64,000 nucleotides of DNA from Pycnopodia helianthoides. Lineage: Eukaryota; Echinodermata; Asteroidea; Forcipulatida; Asteriidae. A program made the translations under genes and the position numbers. Positions 54,880-64,000 of the stretch are shown here, piece after piece (position 1 is the stretch's first letter; every line of letters begins with the position of its first letter). The stretch spans positions 7,872,597-7,936,596 of the forward strand of contig CM063244.1 of the NCBI GenBank assembly GCA_032158295.1. Direction: 5' to 3'. The notes beneath the pieces are model-generated. The model was not told the origin of the DNA and searched no databases. It worked only from the letters and a program-made list of their open reading frames with translations.

Positions 54880-56390
54880 CTTGAACAAAATCGGGCATCA
54901 TTTCTAAGAATAGTGAAGTTTAATTGATGTATCTGGTGTGGCCTGGTGACCTAATTGCTAAACAGACATTAATACAAGAGTATACACTGACAAGACCCAA
55001 TCGAGCACAAAGGAATCAACAGCCAATCCCTCTGGGGAGCTGATTTTGTTGTTTGCCACGCTGTGTACGGCTTCCTTTATTTCACATCATACTCAACCAA
55101 CATTCGGATCCATCATTTATTTTTTTAAAGAGAGCCCCCCATTTGTAAACATCATTGCCAAGTTCCTCAAAAGACCCTATTGACTCGCCCTGGTAAAGGC
55201 GCACCCTTGGAGAGTATAACAGTTCGAGTTGTGTAACTTTGTTTGTAGTCACCCCACCCCACCATACAGCTCATTTGCTTGATCTGTATTCAATTATTAT
55301 TATATAAAACAAATTCTTGGTAGGTAGGGGGTGGGGTGGGAGTTGGGTTAAATTCTAAAGAAGATAAGATCGCCCCCTGTCCTTTATTTGACCTGTATTC
55401 AATTTGGTTTTTCGTATTTTTTTATATATATATATATTTTTTTTTGGGGGGGGTTAAATTTTGAAGAAGATAAGACGAAGATAAAGGGCGTGGGACATTT
55501 GGTACATCAAACAAACAGTGTTGCTATTTGTCAAAATACTTGACGTAGCGCCGACGACGTTGCATGTTTTTTATTGAAGAACAAAAGGCCCAGTGACAAA
55601 CAAATTTGACCGGATGTATCTGCACGTGTTAGAAGAGAAACAAAAAAACTAAATCATGGAGACCAGGGGCGAGTTGGTTTCCGTGGAGGGTACCCAGGGG
55701 TACCGTGTCGTGGGTTGTTTGGCCAGCGCTTGACGGGGGGGCATGACGGGTGTAATATTTGACCAGGGAGTCAATCAAAACAGCTTCTTAGGTAGTCGCA
55801 AACACCTTTTGATATTTTAAACTGATAACAAAGTTTGTTCAACTGGCAACTTGTAATCCTTGAGGTTGTGCAAACATTACCGTAGACAATGATTAAAACA
55901 ACACTAGAGCATGTCACACATTAAAGGGTCCAGGAACACAATTTATAGGACCTTTCAATGAGTGAGGGAAACAAAATCGTGTGTTTTAATCAGGTCCAAT
56001 TATTCTACAGGGATGAGATTTGACGAATGTGAACATTCCTGAAAATAGCTTCTGGGGCTGTGCATCACCCGAAATACATAGATAGGTTCGGACACAGTGT
56101 GGACTATTTCTTTCTCCCTTCGGCGACTGCTTTATACTGAGATAACGCTTAACTCACGAGTCCGTACGGCCAACTCAAGGTGAGGGCTACACTTAACCGA
56201 CTTGGGCTGTCAACCTAAATCATCTGTCACCAGGGGTACGTTGCCACCTACTCCTAGAGCTGAAACAGGGTTACCCCCTTCAAAGCCCATAAAGGATGTT
56301 GGCATGGGTATCATCCACTAGGAGCCTGGCTGGTAGAGCACAATACACTACCTTCCCAACTTTCTTACAAAGCAATTACCGGGTAAATTC
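54880..56390. other. No recognisable gene
   Basis: Intergenic; G-, C- and T-rich simple tracts near 55240 and 55430-55450. No coding support. Confidence 0.35.
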
Positions 56391-56394
56391 AAGT

Positions 56395-56480
56395 GCCTTG
56401 TTCAGGGGGCACAAGTGTCATGACCGGGATTCAAACCCACACTCAGTAGGAAGAATCAGAGCAATCCGCCACTTGATTCC
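56395..56480 (-). mobile_element. SINE head fragment
   Basis: CACAAGTGTCATGACCGGGA then TTCAAACCCACACTC is the reverse of the SINE head (mutated B box). Confidence 0.65.
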
Positions 56481-56880
56481 AGTATACACGTGACTTGCAC
56501 GGTCCCACCTGCCTTTATTTTTGTTATTAATGTCACTACGTGCTCTCACTGTACTTCTTCTCATTGAGACCACTTAAATAAGGCCCAAATTAATTTTTTT
56601 TTTGAGTTGCCCTCCAGTTGGGATTTTTGTTTTTCCTCTCATCCTTGACTGTCATTTTAAGACTGAAATGCATTTGAATTGATACAACATCTCATGTTTT
56701 TCAAGGAAAATGATGTAGCAGTGTGCACCAGTATACTTAAAGAATGAAAAGACAAGACACATTCAACTTTGTATCTTTTATTGCAACTTTAACATGATAG
56801 GGGCCGTTCGATTTAAAAAAAAAGTGTAGAATTACTCGTAAACATTGCCGCACAGCGAAGCCAATGCACAACATGTATTT

Positions 56881-57136
56881 ATGTCGTAATCATGAAGTGT
56901 ATCGGTGATTGGTTTTCGCTTGCAATATCCATTTTATCTACATGTACCAACGCATCTGGCCGAGTTCTAAAAACGACCGTCTGATGAGAGCAGCCGATAC
57001 TGTCTGGTACTGAAGCTCAAACCTGACCAAGTGTTGGGTACCAGTGAACCCATCTGAATTTGGGTTGTATGGTGCAGCATGGTGAGTGTTTTCAGCTGCG
57101 ATCTATACCGCGCACTCAACACTCCGACATTCTGCA
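56881..57136. repeat. Duplicated block B, copy 1
   Basis: Nearly identical to 57901-58157 (offset 1020 bp), ending at ACTCAACACTCC…CATTCTGCAG. No open frame of note. Confidence 0.9.
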
Positions 57137-57138
57137 GT

Positions 57139-57777
57139 TATGGGGTAGGAAGAAGGGGAGGAATGGGGGAAGGGGAAATGGGAAGGAGTGGGTACAACTG
57201 TGATCTTGCCTACTGCTGGCAAACCATAATAGTAAAACCCTAAGGTATTAACTGGTACCAATGACCACATTTAAAGGGGCGGTTTGGGTAGGAAGAAGGG
57301 GAATGAATGGGAGAAGGGCGAATGGGAGGGGGGGGTAGTGGGTACAACTGTGATCTTGCCTACTGCTGGCAAACCATAATAGTAAAACCCCAAAGGTATT
57401 GTTGGGCAGTATGGGGCAGGAAGAAGGGGTTGAATGGGGGAGGGGCAGCTGTGAGTGACATCACACTTCGCAGCTGGGTTATCACATTTTGTTTAATAAT
57501 TCAGATTGATACACATCTACAAAATCAATCTTAGTCTCAATTTTCAATAGGGATATTAAACTGAATTGAATAAATGGCAGAGTAATGAACATCTAGATCA
57601 AAAAAGTAATACTATTTTCTATTTAAAAGCATTCTCTTAACGAGGAAGGAAAATGACAATTTCAATTTTGTGATGTTCTCATTTTCCAATAGATAGAGTC
57701 CACCTTACTTTTGATAATATTCAGTCAAAACAGCCTTGAATTTGACCTTTTGACTGACGAAAAATTTCTCCTTGACA
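57139..57777. repeat. Duplicated block A, copy 1 (GA-rich)
   Basis: Nearly identical to 59258-59899. It contains two 120-150-bp subunits built on GGTAGGAAGAAGGGG and GATCTTGCCTACTGCTGGCA, then a non-repetitive 300-bp part ending GACGAAAAATTTCTCCTTGA. Confidence 0.9.
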
Positions 57778-57900
57778 TGCACAACATGTGAGGGACCATT
57801 CAATTTAAAAAATGTGTAGATTGAGTCATGTTCCATAAATGGGAAGTGGGCAATTTCACATTTTTATATGTGACTTTATTTTATTTTGAAGTAAATATTT

Positions 57901-58157
57901 ATGTCGTAATCATGAAGTGTATTGGTGATTGGTTTTCGCTTGCAATATCCATTTTATCTACATGTACCAACGCATCTGGCCGAGTTCTAAAAACGACCGT
58001 CTGATGAGAGCAGCCGATACTGTCTGGTACTGAAGCTCAAACCTGACCAAGTGTTGGGTACCAGTGAATCCATCTGAATTTGGATTGTATGGTGCAGCAT
58101 GGTGAGTGTTTTCAGCTGCGATCTATACCGCGCACTCAACACTCCGCATTCTGCAGT
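57901..58157. repeat. Duplicated block B, copy 2
   Basis: See the copy at 56881. Only a few substitutions, including one missing base near the end (CTCCGCATTC against CTCCGACATTC). Confidence 0.9.
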
Positions 58158-58869
58158 TCATGTGCATTTCACATGGAATCAATCCTATGTACGAGTTAGC
58201 GGAGCGCCACACAAAATACACGTACAAAGTTGACATCCTGCATATGTAGTTTAGAGTCTATGTCTTGCACATTTGTTTCAGTTTATTTGTGACAAATATT
58301 TGGATTTCAGGGCTAGTATACACAGAACATTGGTAAGTTTCATTAAATATGAATTGACAGAAAATATTTTGGCCTAATCATAATAATAATTTAAGGGTTT
58401 ATATTGCGCCCTCATATAAAAATGATCAAAAGCTCACAACACGTTTTAAAATGCACAGAATGGAAGAAAAAGATCAAGAAGCAAGACTCTTCAGCCGGCC
58501 AGTGCCCAGACCACAGTATGGGAAATACGCCTGTCCTGCCAACAGTGAACTGATACTGATAGTTACTAATTACAGAAGCTTAATCCTGCTAGCATCGGTA
58601 ATGTTTTGATCTTTTCAGAAGACAGACGCCTCTAACACTACCTATGTTAAAAACTCTAAACTAACGACCATAGAAGAAAACGAGCAAAAGACACAAAGGA
58701 ACAATCCCAGTAAAGACACTAAAAACACTTCACGATCCACCTAGATTTAAATCGGCCAAAGGTGAGCACATTCATTATCTGCTTATTATCATTGTACTTA
58801 CATCGTATCTTCCAAGAGATGTTTGAGTTTGGTTGGCACGCATCGTCTCTGTCAGGGCCCATAGGTGCT

Positions 58870-59257
58870 GCAAACCAGCTGTGATCTTGTCTACTGCTGG
58901 CAAACCCTGATAGGAAAACCCAAAAGATGTTAATTGGTACCAATGACTACAATTAAAGGGGCAGTATAGGGTAGGAAGAAGGGGGGAAGAAATTGGGGGG
59001 GGGGAGGGAGTGGTGCAGCTGTGATCTTGTCTACTGCCAGCAAACCCTGATAGTAAAACCCCAAAGATGTTAATTGGTACTAATGACTACATTTAAAGGG
59101 GCAGTTTGGGTAGGAAGAAGGGGAAGGAATTGGTGGGGGGGAGGGGGGGAGGACGGGAGAGGCGGTGCAACTGTGATCTGGTCTACTGCCAGCAAACCCT
59201 AATAGCAAAACCCCAAAGGTGTTAATTGGTACCAATGAATACAATTAAAAGGGCAGT
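58870..59257. repeat. Tandem GA-rich subunits, about 145 bp
   Basis: Units containing GTGATCTTGTCTACTGC…CAGCAAACCC, TTAATTGGTACCAATGA and GGGGCAGTAT..GGTAGGAAGAAGG recur at about 58880, 59022 and 59171. They run into block A copy 2. Confidence 0.85.
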
Positions 59258-59899
59258 ATGGGGTAGGAAGAAGGGGGAGGAATGGGGGAAGGGGAAATGG
59301 GAAGGAGTGGGTACAACTGTGATCTTGCCTACTGCTGGCAAACCATAATAGTAAAACCCTAAGGTATTAACTGGTACCAATGACCACATTTAAAGGGGCG
59401 GTTTGGGTAGGAAGAAGGGGAATGAATGGGAGAAGGGCGAATGGGAGGGGGGGGGGTAGTGGGTACAACTGTGATCTTGCCTACTGCTGGCAAACCATAA
59501 TAGTAAAACCCCAAAGGTATTGTTGGGCAGTATGGGGCAGGAAGAAGGGGTTGAATGGGGGAGGGGCAGCTGTGAGTGACATCACACTTCGCAGCTGGGT
59601 TATCACATTTTGTTTAATAATTCAGATTGATACACATCTACAAAATCAATCTTAGTCTCAATTTTCAATAGGGATATTAAACTGAATTGAATAAATGGCA
59701 GAGTAATGAACATCTAGATCAAAAAAAGTAATACTATTTTCTATTTAAAAGCATTCTCTTAACGAGGAAGGAAAATGACAATTTCAATTTTGTGATGTTC
59801 TCATTTTCCAATAGATAGAGTCCACCTTACTTTTGATAATATTCAGTCAAAACAGCCTTGAATTTGACCTTTTGACTGACGAAAAATTTCTCCTTGAAA
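59258..59899. repeat. Duplicated block A, copy 2
   Basis: Nearly identical to 57139-57777, differing in short indels in G and A runs. It lies at the end of the subunit array, so block A copy 1 was probably copied from here. Confidence 0.9.
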
Positions 59900-60344
59900 T
59901 GTAAAGATTCATTAGTTATTGAAATCCAATGACGTCATGTTTCAAATTTTGCTCTGAAAAAGTTATGAACCAAAACATCCCTGTACAAAAATGTAGAGAC
60001 CCATTTTTCCTCAGGATGTCATCAGATAATTTGGATGTTGACAAATTTTGCACTGGAAGGGTATTGGATTAGCAGACTTACGAGTCACAGTGTTTTGAGT
60101 ACACTTTTGTTAATCCTGGCCAACTTGATATGAGGCACCTATTTAATTTTAAATTTGTTTTATTTTATTTTTTCCAAATAGAGTATTCAATTTTGTATAC
60201 TGTACGTTTGTTTTTGAGAAATGGCCGAATAAATAATAATAATAATAACTAGACATTAGGTGTTTGTGAACAAACACAAAGCTGTTCCGTTTTTTAAAAC
60301 TTTGATGATACGCTCCAAACATTTAAAGTGAGCCTGACTTGAGA

Positions 60345-60965
60345 TAGAAGACCCTTGACAGGACTCTGTGGTTCAGAACAAGAGATTTTTATAATTTGAA
60401 CTTCCTGTTTAGACCTCAAGTTGGGTCATTTGTATGGATAAAATGTCAAGTGTATCACACATGCTACAAGACACCACTTTGATAGGGAATTTATGACATG
60501 TGGTTCAGGAGATGTCATTTTTAAAAATTGAATGTCCTGTTTGGACCGCTAGGAAAGTCAAAGTGGTGTCATGCTTTTGAATAAAATGTCAAATGTGCAT
60601 TAAGCTACCAGACAGCTCAAAGATTAGGACTCTATGACATACGGTTCAGGAGATCTAACTTGTATACTTTGAACTTCCTGTTTGGACCGGAAGGAAAGGT
60701 CAAAAACTGGGTGATCGTTCTTAATAAAACGTCTCTCAAATGTTGTAACCTACATAACAACACAAACCTTACGACTTTGTGACATGTGGTTCAGGAGATA
60801 TGATTATTTGAATTGTTGAGCTTCCTGTTTGGACCGGAAGTAAAGGTCAAAGTGGGGTCATCCGTGTAAACAAAATGTCACGAGAATTGTAAGCTACAAG
60901 ACAGCACAAACATTACGACTCTATGACATGTGGTTCAGGAAGTAATAAGTTTGAATTACTGTAAC
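60345..60965. repeat. Tandem repeat, about 145-bp unit, 4 copies
   Basis: GACATGTGGTTCAGGAGAT recurs at about 60494, 60636, 60780 and 60926. Each is followed by TTGAACTTCCTGTTTGGACC and AAAGGTCAAA. Diverged. Confidence 0.8.
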
Positions 60966-62635
60966 TTGACGCGCAATCTCAGACACACTGCCGTGATTGC
61001 GCAACCCAGTGTTTTATCCATGGGGTTGTATTTACCAATCTAATCGTTGATTGATTATCATGATGGTACAATGATTTGTGGATTTTAAGTAGCTAAATTA
61101 TACTTATTTTGAAATTTGACAAATTAAAATAAAAATGTTCGTCCATGACATCTACTACGAACTACTTCTGGGCAACCCGAGTAAGTCCGAATCATAGTAG
61201 GCTTTACACGGTGCGCGATCTATAAAACTTATTATACTCTTAACTTAAAGGTGACTGGATGTATACCAAACAACACGGACCTGTAGCCACGGTGCCACAA
61301 TTCACCAATTAATGATTAATTATGGCTAATTGTAGCGGTCCTTTGATTTCTTGTTTTGGCATGAAACAAAAATTATTAAAAGTATTTCACATTTCAAAAC
61401 ACTTTATGTAATTCAGGATATTAACAATTAACTTATTTTGAAAATATAGTTTAAAAATAGTGTATTTGACCAGCAAAACATTTACACTTTAAACGCCAAG
61501 TGTTTTGAGCACAGCCAGAAAACGAGCAAGACCAGCATGCACTGCGGCTCTACGGGAAACGCGTTCACACCGTGTATTTGTAAAAAGGTCCATGCTCGTT
61601 TATTTTGCAGGTTGGTTGCGCAAATTCAAAATGATGCATTGAAGACACAATGTTTTTTTTTATCACATCTGAATCTGAAAAACGATCTTGAGCGGTTTTC
61701 CTCTCGACGGAAATAAAAAAAAAAAAAACAATAAGGACAAATTTAAGAAAAATGCAAAAAATTGAATTGGACGAATTTAGGGGAAAAGGTGAATGGTAAT
61801 AAACACACAAAAATACCTAAATTTTATCTAAGTTACATAACTACAAAGACAAACATATCGAACGCGAAAGAAGGGATAAAAAGGGTGTACAAAAGTTTAC
61901 TCTGGAACTGAAAACAAACATGATCAACAAACGATATGCCGCAGATAATTTGGATTGTGTGAATGGGGGAAGCGGCAATCCATGCAGGTAGAGATGCAGC
62001 AGGGGAGTCTAGTGCATGAGCGATTGGAAGATGAGTAGTGAAAACTCGGGATGCAGGAAGCCAGTGGAGTTTGTGTTTTAGTGGAGTAGGTTGACAGTGA
62101 GCGAGGGGAGGTGGGGAGAGTGAGGGGGGCAAACACAAGTCAAGCTGCGACGTTTGCATAGTGTTAGCCAGAGGGGGTGTCTGGGTGTCTTTTGAACACC
62201 CTGTTTTAAATTTGGACACCCTGTTTTATCTGTCATTTACATTGTAAGTGATCACTTTGGACACCCAGATTTTAAATTTCCAGCAAGTTTGGACACCCTT
62301 TTATAGCAAATCCTGGTTAAAACCCATGGACGTTTGGGTTGGGAGAAACTGGAGTCGATCAAGCACATTCTAGCCGATTCCACTTTGTAGAGGACATAAT
62401 AATCTAGACACAATAAAACAAAGGCCCTCAATGTGTTCTGCTAGCTGCAAGCTGTGGAGGTTACTCATTGCTTTACCCATATGGGGATGAATATTAATGA
62501 GAGTAAGTTTGATGCTACTGGTTACCTTTTATTAGTGTGTAATAACTCGGTACATTCTAAAATACCAAGCATGCAGTCAGGATACCCGATACAAAAAGAA
62601 AGTGAATCTTAATGAACACTAACTGCGAAAGTGAA
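60966..62635. other. No recognisable gene
   Basis: Intergenic. A TTTGGACACCC phrase is repeated four times at 62160-62305. A 128-codon Pro/Leu/His-rich minus frame at 61833-62219 has no domain. Confidence 0.35.
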
Positions 62636-63130
62636 CTTCAGCAGAATCTGCTGTCAACCATCGCGTTTCTAAACTAGAACTGTTTAACACAAATGACCTT
62701 GGCAAGAATGAAATTGTGATGACTATTATATTGGAACTTATTCAAAAAACTTTAGGACCCCCCCTAAAACAAATACATAAATCTGATTTTAATAACCCGA
62801 AACAGAGAGTTGATGATGCAGTTCTGTCAGAAGTTTCTTTTTCAGAATCTATATTCCTGGTTATATTTCTACAAGGATGAAACTGTGACAAAAAAATTTG
62901 AACTTATTCAACAATATTTTGGGGTGGAAAAAAACAAAAACAAAACTAAAACAAATAAAGCTGAGTATAAATATCCCGAAATAGAGAGTTTGACTCAATT
63001 CTGCTGTCAGCGAAGTTTCTCTTTCAGAATCTACATTAACGGATATAAAAAGGAATGACATTTTTTTGTCGGATTTAATTTCTACAATCTCCAACCAGAG
63101 CGCAGCATGGATCTGAGACAACTGGTGTTT
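62636..63130. repeat. Degenerate tandem repeat, about 180-bp unit
   Basis: TTCWG..GAAGTTTCT.TTTCAGAATCTA and GGAACTTATTCAA-type phrases recur roughly three times. Confidence 0.5.
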
Positions 63131-63823
63131 GTCTTTCTAGTTTGTGAATGAAGACTCCTTTTCGTATATAAACACATATCAAATTGTAGGCAGAGTTTTC
63201 ATGGTGTTAAATTCGACTGAGAATTTAGTTCTTTTCTACTGACAATGTTTTAATAAGTTTTGATGCTTTTAAACTGACTGTCAATAAAATCTTTCTTGTT
63301 TAATTAAAAAAAGATTTGTGTAATCTTGGACATTAGTTTGAGCTTTATTGAAAAATTATGTTTCTGGAAGTCAGATTTGTTTTCACTTTATCCTGTCTGT
63401 TTTGTGCACAGACACAAAACGCGCAATAAATTACGTCATAAATTACGTCGTTCGTAATTTTAGGCCGGAAGACACATCTACAGTACACCAGAAGTCGGTG
63501 GTATACTTTTTGAGATATGGTTCCAACAAAGATGGCTAATTAAATATTCACATCGCTGTAAAGTGGCTAACTAATTAAAAATGTTACCAGTATTAAAATA
63601 ATTGTTTAGTTTTTGTACTAGGCTTCAGTTTGATTTAGGATCTAAGTCTTTCATAATCACTAAGTTTTTTTTAAAGAATTAAACAAAATTGTGTACAAAT
63701 GCTATGGGGATTTAGGCAGATAGAAAGAATAATAATAATAATAAAAATAATAAAAATCTCGACGAAAACAAAACCTGTTCCGACTTCTAAGAAGTCTGAA
63801 CAGCTAATAAAATAAAATCTTAC
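63131..63823. other. No recognisable gene
   Basis: AT-rich; an AATAATAATAATAA microsatellite near 63727. Nothing else seen. Confidence 0.4.
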
Positions 63824-63916
63824 TTGTGCATGTTTCTTGGTGGTTTGCTTAGCGCCTGTGTCAGTCAGATGTTGATTCTCAAGGAGCCATGCTGTTACAG
63901 ACGTAGAATTCTCAGA
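63824..63916 (-). CDS. Candidate internal exon, unknown protein
   Basis: On the minus strand a strong acceptor (CTTTTTTTTCAG) and consensus donor (GTAAGAT) enclose exactly 31 codons in phase 0, fully open. The product begins SENSTSVTAWLLENQHLTD and ends with a basic TTKKHAQ. The composition is unlike the surrounding AT-rich sequence. The rest of the gene would lie upstream beyond 64000 and downstream below 63800, but I found no partner exon within the window. Confidence 0.5.
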
Positions 63917-64000
63917 CTGAAAAAAAAGTATCGAAATAAATCATATTTATAAGAGTACTGAAGGCCAGGTTCACTTTTACAGAGAAGCCGGGTGAACAAA

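Overview
The window looks like nuclear DNA of a metazoan. It has spliced genes with GT-AG introns, AT-rich non-coding sequence, and a dense load of DNA transposons, tRNA-derived SINEs, non-LTR retrotransposons, Penelope-like elements and satellites. The repeat mix and the BCAP31 orthologue suggest a marine deuterostome, most likely an echinoderm (a sea star is my best guess). That placement is inference only. No rRNA gene, functional tRNA gene, CRISPR array or bacterial operon was seen.

Two host genes can be read with confidence, both on the + strand. (1) A complete BCAP31/BAP31-type gene has six coding exons between 10432 and 16504 (237 residues): three membrane segments, a coiled coil and a C-terminal KKDS dilysine ER-retrieval signal. 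(2) A four-exon gene at 40902-46551 encodes a predicted secreted protein of 425 residues: signal peptide, short Cys-containing linker, then about seven degenerate blade-like repeats resembling an EAR/EPTP beta-propeller. In addition, 1054-4403 on the minus strand holds a series of exon-like segments with mostly phase-1 boundaries, and 63824-63916 holds one open 93-nt exon-like segment on the minus strand. I do not recognise these products.

Layout: 1-4403, possible minus-strand gene plus an internal duplication. 4404-10342, satellites, hairpin elements and low complexity. 10343-16801, BCAP31 with repeat-laden introns. 16802-22218, CTG-flanked palindromic elements, SINE pieces, a Penelope reverse-transcriptase relic and a possible promoter with first exon. 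22219-27260, a three-layer nest: a palindromic element split by a LINE carrying an 823-codon open frame, with a 1.9-kb hAT-type element in its right end. 27261-40690, SINEs, a G-rich tract, nested insertions, and a Penelope remnant with a hammerhead-like motif. 40690-46750, the propeller gene. 46751-54220, TTAA-flanked elements, a 29-bp minisatellite, an unusual 1-kb element with CGGCAC arrays at both ends, and a SINE. 54221-64000, duplicated GA-rich blocks and tandem repeats.

The two confident genes show no shared pathway. The most informative sequence is in the mobile elements, whose insertion order and target-site duplications can be read directly, and in the propeller gene, for which I know no named orthologue.
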